Shown here in pieces: positions 45,261-56,319 of a stretch of 64,000 bases of DNA; position 1 is the stretch's first letter; every line of letters starts with the position of its first letter. The stretch is taken from NCBI RefSeq assembly GCF_000516985.1, contig NW_006917095.1:1989077-2053076 (forward strand), in the 5' to 3' direction. The notes under the pieces are model-generated. The model made no database searches and was not told where the DNA came from. It saw only the letters and a program-made list of their open reading frames with translations. The translations under genes were made by a program, and so were the position numbers. The DNA is from Pestalotiopsis fici W106-1. Lineage: Eukaryota > Ascomycota > Sordariomycetes > Amphisphaeriales > Sporocadaceae.

Positions 45261-46247
45261 TTATCCGCGTACCTTGCCATCGGAACGCCAGTCTTCCCAA
45301 ACAATGTTCTTGATACCACGCTTGAACTGTGTCACGCCATAGCACGACTCAGACCCAGGTGCCAACATGGCATCAAAAACCTCACCGGCCACCTTGTCCA
45401 GATTGGTCTCATCGCCACTACCAGCTTCCCGAGCCAGGGTCTTGGTCAGTGCAGCTGCGCGCGGTGCCGCGTAACGCATGTCTTGTAAAAAGTCCTCCAA
45501 AGTCCTTTCCATGGAACCCATATCCGAGGCAACAGCATGAATTATGCCTGCATCGTGCAGTGTTTGAGATTTGATGCGTCGACCGGTCATCATGGCCATC
45601 CTCGCGAGGCTCACCCCCCATTCGCGCACCAAGTACTTGGAGATGGTGGCCGGACACAGGCCCAGCTTTACTTCGCTCAGGCAAAAGTATGCGGTGCTGA
45701 GCGATATCCGGACGTCGCAGACCATGGCCAGACCGACACCCCCACCGAAAGCCGGCCCGTTGACCACGGCAATGGTCGGCTTGGGGCAGGCGTCTATGGT
45801 GGCGAAGAAGTCATGGAGTATGGTGTATCGATCTGTAACGGACGTGAAGAGATCCTCTTTTAGATCCATCCCCGTGCAGAAGAAACGGCCGTTGCCTGTG
45901 ATGATGATCCGGTGCACCGCTTTGTCATCGGATAGCTCTTGAAACAGCTTGATCATATCCCTCATGGTGGTCAAGGTCAGCGAGTTGCCGTGATGAGGGC
46001 GATTGAGACATATTCGGATTGTGCTACCCTGACGGGCGACGTCGTATGCTTCATGTCTGCGCACTATTGTCCATGGCGGCACTGCGGGTGCTGCCAATGT
46101 GTCTGTATGTTTGTCTCCATCTGGCCTGTAACTCGATTTCTCATCGTTGAAGACAAACGACTTGAGCCACGATGAAGTTGCCATCAGCAGTTGGCTTGTG
46201 GCGGATATCATGATTAGCAGTAGACCTCGAGGCACATTCGCGAGCAT
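45261..46247 (-). CDS. Enoyl-CoA hydratase/isomerase (crotonase) family protein
   Basis: Single exon, 328 residues, ATG at 46247. The crotonase fold is clear: HHGNSLTLTTMRDM, the CoA/oxyanion segment ITGNGRFFCTGMDLKED and the second oxyanion segment NGPAFGGGVGLAMVCDVRIS, then FCLSEVKLGLCPATISKYL. The family hydrates or isomerises enoyl-CoA thioesters. Where two-Glu hydratases have Gly-Gly-Gly-x-Glu-Leu, this protein has Gly-Gly-Gly-Val-Gly-Leu. The second Glu (in LSEVKLG) is kept, which fits an isomerase or other one-base reaction better than classical hydration. An N-terminal hydrophobic stretch (LLLIMISATSQLLMA) may be a targeting segment, and no peroxisomal C-terminal tripeptide is seen. 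It is divergent from the acyl-CoA dehydrogenase gene 1 kb away, so the two probably share substrate and control. Confidence 0.9.
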   Translation of the reverse strand: MLANVPRGLLLIMISATSQLLMATSSWLKSFVFNDEKSSYRPDGDKHTDTLAAPAVPPWTIVRRHEAYDVARQGSTIRICLNRPHHGNSLTLTTMRDMIKLFQELSDDKAVHRIIITGNGRFFCTGMDLKEDLFTSVTDRYTILHDFFATIDACPKPTIAVVNGPAFGGGVGLAMVCDVRISLSTAYFCLSEVKLGLCPATISKYLVREWGVSLARMAMMTGRRIKSQTLHDAGIIHAVASDMGSMERTLEDFLQDMRYAAPRAAALTKTLAREAGSGDETNLDKVAGEVFDAMLAPGSESCYGVTQFKRGIKNIVWEDWRSDGKVRG

Positions 46248-47237
46248 GCCTTACGCTTGTTTGCATATTGAGATGTAGCGTTCATAGCTGGTTCTCAATT
46301 CTTAAGCAATAGAATTCTTCCATAGGATCGCGGCTGGTATTGCAAAAACACTAATCACTATGGCGCTTTTGACAAGCCCGTGGCTGATGTCTACTATCTA
46401 CGTGAGTGCCTCTTGATGGGCGGCACTCTAATGTTTGGAAACCCCACTATCCATCATCCTTCTAACGTGGGGCGGGTAGCAGTTTTCGCCGAATAGGTAG
46501 CTTATTTACAAACCCCCGGCGGATCGGTGTTTTTCATAACAACCCCGGTCAGTCGGCGTTTTCGTCTTGTATTCTTTCGTAATGTCTATACATGTTGATT
46601 GCAAGGAGGTACGTGCTGAGGGAAGTAATGCTTACAATGTATAGAATTTAGTCTTTCGTAGGTGGCGCTAGATGCAGCGCCAATCTCAGTCGCGGCAAGA
46701 TAAAGTATCCTGCAGGAGTCGGCACCATGATCGCCACGTTCTCGTATGGTTTCTATACAGGGATGGATCGTGGCGGCGCAAGGGTTGCAGCTTATCTAGA
46801 TGGGTTCCTTGGCGAAGCCTCAGATGCAAGCCAAACACTTGTACTGCTCCAAAATGGCAATCAGTACACACGGGTCCCTTGAATCAGGATTCAGGATTAC
46901 CGACTACAATGTCGGCAGGCAATCTGCAGTGGTCAGCTTACGTATGAATCTTCAGGGCGGGCCCTTGTGCTTGTTGGTCCCATTGGGGTGGCACGGCCAA
47001 TAAGCTTAGGCGAGCCCCAAACCCCGGTTTGATTCCTTGGCTTTTCGTATACAACTGCATGTGAACGACCGGGGCCTTGTTATACTTGGGTGACGACAAG
47101 CAAAACCGTGGTTCACTAATAAAGTTTCATCGTGAGAAGGGCAAGACTTCATAGATCCCAGCTTGCATACATCTCGTCCCTTCATTGGCCTATCAATTGT
47201 TGCATTTCGAGACAATCAGGCTATTCAACCACATTCA
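46248..47237. other. Intergenic: divergent promoter of crotonase and acyl-CoA dehydrogenase
   Basis: About 1 kb between two start codons, no supported gene. CGG-containing words (for example CCCCGGCGGATCGG near 46,516 and CCCGGTCAGTCGGCG near 46,545) are the kind of element that Zn2Cys6 factors bind. This is a suggestion only. Confidence 0.45.
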
Positions 47238-48826
47238 ATGGCAGACTTCTTTGGCTCGAGCGTTCCCTTTGCCGAGCCGCTCTGGTATTCGCGGGTAGGC
47301 AATCCCAACTATACCGAGTCACACAGGCGGCTTCGTGATGAGATTCGACGCTATGTTGATACGGAGATTGAGCCCTTCTGTTCTGAATGGGAAGCCAATG
47401 GAGCAGTCCCGCGAAAGGTATGAATTTCACAAAATTTGGAGTGCCCTTAAGGGCACTATTGCAACCATTTAAGCTGATTCTAAATATTTCGAATAGGTGC
47501 TCGATCGCCACTCGGCTCTGGGTTATACAGCCCTTCTGATTAATCCCTCCGAGACGCGTGAGTATTTGGGAGAAATCAAGCTGCCAGGTCAAGTCCCTCC
47601 GGAGGAATGGGACAGCTTTCATGACCTCATAGCCATCGATGAGATGGCCCGTTGTGGCTCTCTCGGTGTGTTATGGGCACTTGGCTGCGGCAACGCCATC
47701 GGATGCCCTCCCATCATTCATTTTGGCTCTGCAGAACAAAAGACTAGATGGCTATCTCCTGTTATACGGGGTGATATCAGGTTCTCTCTCGGAATTACAG
47801 AGCCTCAAGGTAAGCTATACATTCGCCTTTCTCTTCGATTTGACTTAAGAGACACCAAGTTCTGATGTGAAATCAATCATAATATAGCTGGATCGGATGT
47901 TGCCAACGTTTCAACCACCGCTGAGAGGCGCGGCGATGTGTTTGTTGTAAACGGTACTAAACAGTGGGTAACGAATGGTCTTACTGCCGACTTTTGTACG
48001 GCTGCCGTTCGGACAGGTGGCAGTGGTAAAAGTGGTATCTCCGTGCTGGTAATTCCTCTTAATGCGGAAGGAGTCACTCGGACGCCAATTCGAAACTCTG
48101 GCGTTGCTTCGAGCGGTATGTTTACTACCTAGGTAGTGGAAAAGATAACATCTTTACTAATAATAATCAACAGGATGCGCGTCACTCGCGTTTAACAACG
48201 TCGAAGTCCCGGCTGCGAACCTGATCGGCGCAGAGAATGAAGGCTTCAAACTAATCATGCTCAGTGAGTGAAATGACATCACTAGATCCCCCTCATGCCA
48301 CAAAGTCAACGCTAATCAGAGTACTCCAGGTTTTAACCATGAGCGCCTCTGGATCGCGGGTAATTGCTTGCGTCTAGCTCGCATCTGTCTTCAAGACTCA
48401 TACCAGCACGCTCTCACGAGACAAACTTTTGGAAGGCCGCTGATAGACCGGCAAGTGATTCGGCTCAAGTTTGCAAATGTAGGCATGCAGATCATGGCCG
48501 CATATGCCCTGCTCGAGTCCCTCGTACAGGTCCGAGACAGCACCTTCAAGAGAGCTGCGCACTCGGATGAGGCTGGGACGGGCATTGGTGGGCTTTGCGC
48601 ACTAGCCAAGGTCAATGCTGCGAGGGCTACCGAGTTGGCGGTACGAGAGGCCCAGCAGATCATGGGGGCGGTAGGCTACACCCAAGACGGCGGTCCCGGT
48701 GCTCGCGTTGAGAGGATCAGTAGGGATGTGCGAGTGCTTGTGATCGGTGGTGGTAGTGAGGAGATTCTCAGTGAGATGGCAGTGATACAAGAAAGGAAGG
48801 ATCTTGTAAAGCTACAGCTCAATTGA
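47238..48826 (+). CDS. Acyl-CoA dehydrogenase
   Basis: Five exons: 47238–47417, 47497–47809, 47888–48115, 48174–48263, 48330–48826. Introns of 79, 78, 58 and 66 bp are all GT–AG and in frame, giving 435 residues. FAD- and substrate-binding landmarks are present: LGITEPQAGSDVANV, NGTKQWVTNG, FNHERLWIAG, RQTFGRPLIDRQ, AQQIMGAVGYTQDGG and IGGGSEEI. It would oxidise an acyl-CoA to the 2-enoyl-CoA with FAD. The usual catalytic Glu of the Tyr-Glu-Gly-Thr motif is Gly here (IGGGSEE). The Glu in FNHERLW lies where isovaleryl-CoA and long-chain enzymes carry their base, so catalysis is still plausible. It pairs with the divergent crotonase, suggesting a shared acyl-CoA branch that feeds the cluster. 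Confidence 0.93.
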
Positions 48827-49364
48827 TATCTCCCTCTCTGGGCTGTTGGACCAGCAATGACAAATTCCATAGACACAATGAGAAACTTCAATTCAAATCT
48901 TCCAGCACCCATCAAATCGCACATGATGCCTCCCATCTTCCTAAACCAGACATTATTGTGCTGTAAGCCAACCCGTCAATCGACTATCTTGCATATTGTT
49001 TTTTTTTTTTTGTATGATTCATGTATTGAGGATTAAGTTCTTACATGACTAATAGGTCACATACCATACGTAGTATGTATATTTGTGGGGATTCTTTTTA
49101 TATCTGAGTGGATGCAGCCGCAATCCTTGGCGGGACTCCCCTGGTCATTCGGCGAGTTCGGCGTTCTACTAGTAGCTGTCTCTGTCGTTATGTCGTGTTT
49201 CCACATATTCGATTCTAGCGCTCCCGACCATGCATCATATGCATTGAGCTCTCACTTAAGTTGAAAATCGTCATCTATCAGGCTTGCAGTCTTGCTTATG
49301 TCCTACTAAGCAGTATCGTCGGCAGATACAGATTTTGTTCCTTTTTTTTTGTCACATCAAGAAG
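48827..49364. other. Intergenic, promoter of third P450
   Basis: About 540 bp between tandem genes. It contains a T12 run near 49,000 and a T-rich tract just before the ATG. No gene was recognised. Confidence 0.5.
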
Positions 49365-51217
49365 ATGTTGGGTGCAATTCTCTGGTGTTGTGCCATTGTT
49401 GGCCTTCTCTGGGTCGTCCTGACGCCGTTTCGTACCGGCTTGTGGCATGTTCCCGGGCCGTTTTGGCGTCGCTATTCAGGTATTTCGCATGTAACACTTA
49501 ACATCTCAACCTGCTGAAATCTAACAACCTGAAAGATATTTTCCAGGTCTTTGATGCATATAATGGCATTACGTGCCGGGAGATTCAACGCTTACACGAA
49601 GAATATGGCCCCGTGGTGGCTGTTGGCCCACGAACAGTCATGTTCTCAGATCCCGCCATGATCGATACTGTGTATGCAACTCGCTCGCCGTACCCGAAGG
49701 TATGTTATGATGTCTTGTACATTCAATTACCTAAATCCACACCATTGTAATCTTTTACTGACTGTCTCGGTCTAGAGTTACCACTGGCAGCCTTTGCGGA
49801 CTGAGCTAAAGGGAGTTCACTATCCCAGTCTCATCGCCAGTGAGGACACTCAAACCCATTCGTCTCTCAAGAGACCAATTGCTGGGGTTTATGCCATGTC
49901 GAATGTCACCAAGTCAGAAGCCTTCATCAACGAATGTGTGCGCCAGCTTGTCAAGAAACTTGACCAGGACTTCAGGGTTACAGAGCAGACCGTACCTATT
50001 TTTCAGTGGATGCACTTTTGTAAGTGGCACTTTCGAGAAGGGGGAGCTACGGTAGACCAGACACTCAAGATTTCCCAGTTGCATATGATACAATCATGAA
50101 ATTGACTGTCTCTGCGGATTTCGGCCTTATGAGCGGTAAGGCTGATCAAGCCGCCATGTTCAAGGGTGTTGATGCGGCTCAGACATATAGAGCCATGGTA
50201 TGTTTCGCATGAAGGCTTGAAAATCGACCCCAATTTCGACTAACTTTACTGAAAACCAGGCCGCGGCTATGCCTTGGGTTCACAATTTGCTCAAAGAAAC
50301 CCCTGTGACGAGCGTGTTTCAGAAGCGAATGGGGTCATTCCCGGCTCGAGCTCGTGAACTCATCCAGGCGAGAAAAGACAAAGGTGCTGTCAAAGGCAAC
50401 GACCGAGAAGACTTGCTTTCTCAAATCATGGATACTAAAGAAAAACACCCACAAGTTGTCAACGATCTGGTTATGCATGGATATGCTACGACGCCTCTCT
50501 TGGCTGGGGCCGACACCGTGACAATCGGCTTGACATCGATTGTCTATTTCGTGGGAAAGCACCCAAGAGTTGCCGCTAAGCTGCAGGAGGAGCTGGATTC
50601 TAGCGGACTTACCATGCCACCATCGTGGGCTGACGTCCAAAGTCTGACGTATCTCGACGCAGTCATCCGGGAATCGTTCCGCTGCCATCCCATTGGCGCC
50701 ATGTTGTCACGACGGGGTGTCCCACAAGGTCCTGGCCTCACTCTTGAGAATGGCCATGCTCTGCCACCGGGAACAGCCGTAGCTGTTTCGGGTTGGGCCA
50801 CACATTTCAACCAAGACGTTTATGGCAGCGATGCGGCGGACTTTAGGCCGGAACGCTGGTTGAAAGGTGCTAGTGAGAGTCAGGACGACTTCACCGAACG
50901 CATACGCAGAATGAACAAGGCAGACCTGACCTGGGGCCATGGCGACCGAGCTTGCATGGGCAAGAACATTGCCAGATGCGAAATGTACAAGTTGATGGCT
51001 ACCTTGTATTCCATCTTTGACGTAAGATGACCCCTTCCCCCTTCCCAGACATACTATGCAGAATGCTTTCAGAAGCAGATGATTAATGTTATATCAGATC
51101 AAACTAATTGATCCCACAATGACTTGGAAGATCAAGGAGACGGTACTGGCAAAGCAATCTGGTGTGGAGGCAAAGATTACGCTTAGACCTGGTGTTAAGG
51201 TAGAGGCGCTTGTATAG
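49365..51217 (+). CDS. Cytochrome P450 (pisatin demethylase / benzoate hydroxylase-like group)
   Basis: Six exons: 49365–49479, 49536–49699, 49776–50019, 50070–50197, 50260–51021, 51098–51217, in frame throughout (510 residues). The start of exon 4 is the least certain, since an acceptor 9 bp earlier is also in frame. An N-terminal membrane anchor (ILWCCAIVGLLWVVL) is followed by HVPGPFW. The I-helix is LLAGADTVTIGL with the normal Gly-Ala-Asp-Thr, the K-helix ESFR, then FRPERW and the haem loop TWGHGDRACMGKNIA, where Trp replaces the usual Phe. The general pattern is of the large fungal group that includes pisatin demethylase. Probably an ER monooxygenase acting on the PKS product, convergent with the trans-ER gene. 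Substrate unknown. Confidence 0.9.
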
Positions 51218-51564
51218 CGAGACAGAATATAGGAGAGCATAATAGACATCAAATAAACCCTTCATTCACCGTACCATGAGTCTCAGGCAGTTATCAAAAT
51301 TACAACAAAATCTGATCCTACTTTCCGCATCTTATTTACATAACCTTGAAAAGAAAATTGCTTATTTTCAACTAGTATTTATTACATAGCATGTTTTACG
51401 GTTATGGAGTATTAAATCCAAACTATTTTAACATTCTCTTCGCTAAATGTTTAATATTGAAACATTACAACTTTCAATAAAAGAATACTTATATATGAAA
51501 ACATTTTCATGATTACTTTATCAATAAATTTATTAAAAACATAAACCTTATAAGATAGATAGCT
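51218..51564. other. AT-rich intergenic between convergent P450 and trans-ER genes
   Basis: About 350 bp, clearly AT-richer than its neighbours in the second half. It holds two 3' ends and no gene. Confidence 0.55.
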
Positions 51565-52786
51565 TTACAAAAGAACCACGCACTTCTCTCCTGCAAACTG
51601 GCCATTCTTCACCATTTCCATTCCCTCCGATATGCGTTCAAGTCCCCCCTCGAGCGTGCGAGCAGGATGAGGTCGCAGTTTGCCGTCGGCGATCAGCTCC
51701 TGCGCCAACCTCCACAGTTTCTCTCCATAAGCACGGAGCTCGTCGCTCGGCGGCCGACCGTACGGCGCCGGCCACGTCGAACCGTCACCAAAGATGGAGG
51801 GCCCCAGCACCCAGTCGCCCTTGACGGTGCGTCGCGCGGCGGCATGCTCCGAGTACGGGTCCAGCGAGACATACTTGCCGCCAGCGCGGCCGAGTGCGGC
51901 ATAGCAGAAGGTGGTTGTCTGTACATTCGTGATACAGTCTAGTGCGTATCGTAGGTTGTTTTTGGTGTAAGCTTTCTACAAAGTGAAGGGCGGGATTAGT
52001 TGGTCAAGTGTCCTCAAATTACGTTGTCCCCTTCACGGAAATGGTCCACTCACAATTCTGGCCGCGCAACCTGGTTCTTTGTAGTCAAAAGTCTCCTCGG
52101 CACCATACGATTTGACTTGTTCCGAGTTCTTGGCGGAGCAAGTTGCAATGGGTATCATGTTGATCCTAAGCGTTTGGTTAGTGTCACGATCCCTTCAAGA
52201 TACATTTTCCTGGTAGACGGAGCTATTCTTACAATCTGAGTAGCTGTATCGCGATAGTTGCAGTCGCGGTGCTGCCTCCATACACCAGAACGTATGCAGG
52301 CTTCTCCACTGGGGCGTCAGGCAGAGGCAGTCCCAGAAGCTTCAGAGCTATACCCGCAGTGCTGATACCTGCGCCAAATGTTGCACCACTGGTAGTGCTG
52401 ATCGAGGGCGGCAACTTTGACCAGACTCTGCCGGCTGAGATATTGTACTCCCCAAAAGAACCACGGAGAGGCTCGTTGGCGTACATGGCATGTTGCGCTC
52501 CGCAGACCCTATCGCCTACAGCCACCTCGGTGACATGCTGCCCGCGAGCCACGACGGTCCCGGCGTAATCAGTTCCCAAAATGCCGCCAGCAGTCACAAA
52601 GGTGCCGCGCATCTTGGTGTCGCTGGGATTGATGGCCACAGCTTCAGTTCGAACGAGGAATTGATCATCCTGGAGTGAAGGCAAGGGCACATCCTCTCGT
52701 ATGCGCACATGGTCTCCAGCTTCTATAATGACGGCGCGATGTGTTGCCGGAACGCTCGCAGCATCATTACTGCCGTTCGATGCCAT
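51565..52786 (-). CDS. Trans-acting enoyl reductase (LovC-like, MDR family)
   Basis: Three exons on the minus strand: 52233–52786, 52054–52165, 51565–51975, with introns of 67 and 78 bp, in frame, 358 residues. This is the usual length for LovC-type partners of PKSs. MDR landmarks are [39 protein letters not shown], the cofactor loop [17 protein letters not shown] and [23 protein letters not shown]. The Gly-Gly-Ser-Thr-Ala-Thr cofactor loop and lack of zinc ligands are typical of the group, which reduces the enoyl intermediate on a PKS whose own ER is dead. The PKS 3.5 kb away has exactly that defect. Cytosolic, NADPH-dependent. The divergent neighbour is the hydrolase gene. Confidence 0.95.
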
Positions 52787-53959
52787 GTCGAATGATTTAG
52801 TCCTTCAAACAGTTGTCCTTGACTTGCACAGATAATTCAGAATAGCTTCACTACTCATCTGCTCAAAAACGGCCTGTTTTATTACTAGAAACCGACTGCT
52901 ACGACCGAAAAGGTAGTGCATACTTGGTAGATCTACCTACGTCTATAGTAATGTATTGTCACGTGCGACTTTACACCGAATCGGGTCACGGTACCTGCAT
53001 AGTGGGAAGCACTGGTCCGCAAAGCATGAATATCCAAGCACATCATAAGAGGGTACTAGGATTTCGACGATCGGCATCATGAGCCACAAGCCAGGGTTTG
53101 CACTGAGGATAGGGTAGAGTATAGAAACGTTCTAGTGCACAGCATATCCCAGCTATAGGATCTGACGGACAAAATGCTGGTGGAGAAGACGGTCCCTCGG
53201 GTTATCAGACTAGCGGGCCGTCAGCATTGCTCCACGCTCCCCCACTGCCAGGTCCATAACCTTGTCGACTCAGGAGTCAAACGCCGATTTGAAAACGCCG
53301 ATATGACCAGCAAGGATTCATGACTCCGATTAGATCGCGTTGACGGTATAGTGTCTACATAAGCATTACAAGCTTTGACCAATAAAACGCCTCTGAAAGC
53401 TTGATCGTCTACCAAGACGGGCGTTGTAGTGACGCTTGGGGGAATTCTCCACAATTGCCAAACCCACTTTGCGCCCTTCAAAATAGAATACTTCTTATCG
53501 GGAGTTCGGATCTGCATAGGAAGCCTGCCAAGCCTGCAGTGGCCAGATCCAGTCAGCTTGTTCCACCAGACCAGGTGAGGTTCGAAAAGACCAAGATAGG
53601 CTGCTTCATCAATCAATAACAATTGTAGATTACTCAGCACTACCGTGAAATGTGCTTGTGGTGGCCGCCACCTGAAGCGATGGTGGAAGCTAAGCTGCTT
53701 GACTTCTAGACGGGAGTCCTGTGTTCTCTTCTGTTCCATTTCTACGTGGAAAGACTTCCGTAATTTCATTCTATACCGAAGTCGGCGCTTAGATGTACGC
53801 ATCTCACACACATCTGACATCAAAGCGACAAAGCCATACAGACATTGCTAAGTGATCGAATTCCAAACCACCAAATTCGCAGCAGAGTCATGTAAGTCAA
53901 ACGGATTATAGCTACTATCGTTGGTGTTAGCTAACCACTGGTTGGCTTGTATAGTCAAC
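52787..53959. other. Intergenic: divergent promoter of trans-ER and hydrolase
   Basis: About 1.2 kb. A predicted 5'-leader intron of the hydrolase lies at 53892–53954 (GTAAGT, GCTAAC branch, TATAG). A 200-codon open frame on the minus strand (53221–53823) has no recognisable family and is not called. Confidence 0.55.
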
Positions 53960-54658
53960 ATGTCCGTAAAGCACAAAAAGGTCCTCCTCTGCTTTCACGG
54001 CACCGGCTCCAAAGGCGCTATTTTCAATGTACAACTGGCGAGGATCTGCTTTCTATTGGGAAGCGAGTTTGACTTCATATTCCTTGACGGTCCATTGGAG
54101 TGTGCTGCCGGACCCGGCGTTCTACCCTTTTTCGCGAAACAAGAACCTTACTATTGTTGGTTTGCCGGCAGCGGCACCACCATCGACGAGAGCATGACGA
54201 GTATCATCGCCTCTGTTGAAAAGTCCATTGCTGGATGGAAGGCTGCCAATCTTGATGCCGAGGCGGAGATTGTTGGTGCCATTGGCTTCTCCGAGGGTGC
54301 TCTGACGCTGTCGCTTCTCCTGTGGATGCAGCAGCAGAATCTGGTGCCCTCACTACCACGCCTTTCATTTGCCGTCATGAGTTGCTGCTTTTTCCCTGTA
54401 GAGGCATCAAAATGGCTTACTGCAAAGGCAAACGCTCAAGGCGAGTCACAGGCTTACATCAATGTGCCTACGATCCATGTCCATGGCAATAGAGACTTCT
54501 GTCTCGGACGAGCACGGAGACTGGTACGGAGTCATTACAAGAGCGAGAATGCAACGGTGTTGATGACAGAGGCGGCGCATCACCTGCCAACTAAAAAGGA
54601 TGAGGTGGACAATGTGGTGGACCATATTCTACGGTTGTCAAAAGCTACTGCCATCTGA
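53960..54658 (+). CDS. FSH1/LovG-like serine hydrolase (putative PKS chain release)
   Basis: Single coding exon, 232 residues. The start is ATG 53960; upstream in-frame codons have only a TTG. Alpha/beta-hydrolase of the serine hydrolase (FSH1) family: LLCFHGTGSKGAIF with the oxyanion region, FDFIFLDGPLE, the nucleophile motif GFSEGA (Ser111), HVHGNRDF (Asp179) and EAAHHLP (His207 or 208). Members next to LovB-type synthases, such as LovG, release the finished polyketide from the carrier protein by thioester hydrolysis. Its place between the trans-ER and the PKS, with all three near each other, supports that role. Related FSH proteins also act as esterases, so release is inferred. A 63-bp leader intron probably ends 5 bp before the ATG. 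Confidence 0.9.
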   Translation: MSVKHKKVLLCFHGTGSKGAIFNVQLARICFLLGSEFDFIFLDGPLECAAGPGVLPFFAKQEPYYCWFAGSGTTIDESMTSIIASVEKSIAGWKAANLDAEAEIVGAIGFSEGALTLSLLLWMQQQNLVPSLPRLSFAVMSCCFFPVEASKWLTAKANAQGESQAYINVPTIHVHGNRDFCLGRARRLVRSHYKSENATVLMTEAAHHLPTKKDEVDNVVDHILRLSKATAI

Positions 54659-56319
54659 GCTAACAAGAATTTTACATGAGTTTGTCTTCCCACATTAGAG
54701 ATATGCAGCGATACGTAGAAACATTTAATACGAAAGTCAATTGATTGGATACACACATAGTTAGATATCTTTGACAGCGTAACAAATGGAGATGATCATC
54801 TACTGTCAATGCAAGTTTATTCTCATGGCATTTCAGCAAAGCTACAGATCACGAATCTAATGTTGAAGAGTGGCACTTTTTCACACCCCCCTCCGTCAGC
54901 TTGCCCTGTTGCATTACGTCGACGTGAAGGAGCCAGCCAGATATGTTTGCGTACCGTAATTGCGAGCCAAAGATTAGATACCCTGTCAGGTACCCACTGG
55001 GATTCTTAGTGATGGAACTGTATACAAAGTACTATGACGGAGCATAACTCGGCATCACCAAGTGTGCACAAAAGCAAAAGTGCACGAGTCAATCATACTT
55101 GGCAAGAACAAGATACTGAGGAAACACCCAGTAAGACCCCGAATACCAATTCGGCACGTTTCACAATGACTGCTGATTCGCTGCCAGTGTCTTGGAAACG
55201 CCGAACGCAACGCTGATCTATCAGAACCCCGCCAAATTTTGATATGGCATATAACCTTGTAGCGTCTTCCTTCAGCTAGCGTGCGAAGACTAACAATAGC
55301 GCCTCGCCCCGATGTTCAGCCCACGATGTATCCATCAGCATGGTTGTAAGATGAGTACTTGGATACGTTGCCCCGTATATGTAAGCCTCGAATGGTCTGG
55401 GCAACAATCTAACCTCATTCAGTTAGTAAACGTATCTTCCAACTCCACTTTCAGAGTAGATGTATACAAAAGTGTTTACGTGATATCACCGATTCAACCA
55501 CTTTTCACATGTATTCGTATGGCCTCGTCATTATGTAATACTTCTTGACATAGAATTGCATCTCTTGGCTGCCTTGGACACCGCAAACAATAGGTACCAC
55601 CAGCTCCGAAAGGGCGGCTGGTGCTGGAGTTTCTTCCAATTAGTAAAAATTTGACAATTTGCGGGAAGTAGAGATGTGATGAGATAGTCGGAATGCATAG
55701 TAGACCAGGTCTATTGCTCGAATGTAAGACTCGGTTATTCGTTACACATACTATTGACTTTGTGACGCCCAAACGTCCTCTTGCACGCACAGATCACCGC
55801 CACTCAATCCTCCGGACATGGGTTGTAAGCGGTGGAGGGGCAGTCATCCTTCGCGGCTATCTCAGATACCACACTCCACGGGCCCAATCGCCGTGTGTCA
55901 TCAACAGGGATACTACACAATACCGGATTGCGAGCCGTGTGGGCCTGAATTTGGGATGAGGCAACATTGATAGACGTATAATCAAACAAAAAAAGATATT
56001 ACTTGGCTATATGAAGTCCTGTCACGATACGACATGGTCTTGAGGATTGATTCATTCTAAGTGTAGTCTACCGTCACTCTCTACGAAATAGACATCTGTT
56101 CAACCAGTCTACTAGGGCACATTACATTCTCAACAATCTCACATAAACACTTCTTCTCAAGGACAGAACCGCAACTGGTTGAAAGACATTATCCACAAAG
56201 CTATCATCATTCAGCTTTGCCGTCTGCTCACACGCGGTTGAGCATATCTGATTACATACAGATACGGCTTTCCGATAACACATACCACCCTCCAACTTAA
56301 CACATTTACTCAAGATACT
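54659..56319. other. Intergenic, upstream region of the PKS
   Basis: About 1.7 kb between tandem genes. No supported gene was found. A 7-bp-arm hairpin (CACCAGC…GCTGGTG, about 55,598–55,623) is visible. The PKS promoter and leader should lie in the right half. Confidence 0.5.

Noticed and set aside
50061..50069. Earlier acceptor for exon 4 of the third P450
   Set aside because: It is in frame, but would make a 41-bp intron, shorter than any other in the window. The 50-bp choice is preferred, though not certain.
53221..53823. 200-codon minus-strand frame between trans-ER and hydrolase
   Set aside because: No recognised domain. It occupies the expected promoter region of two divergent genes.
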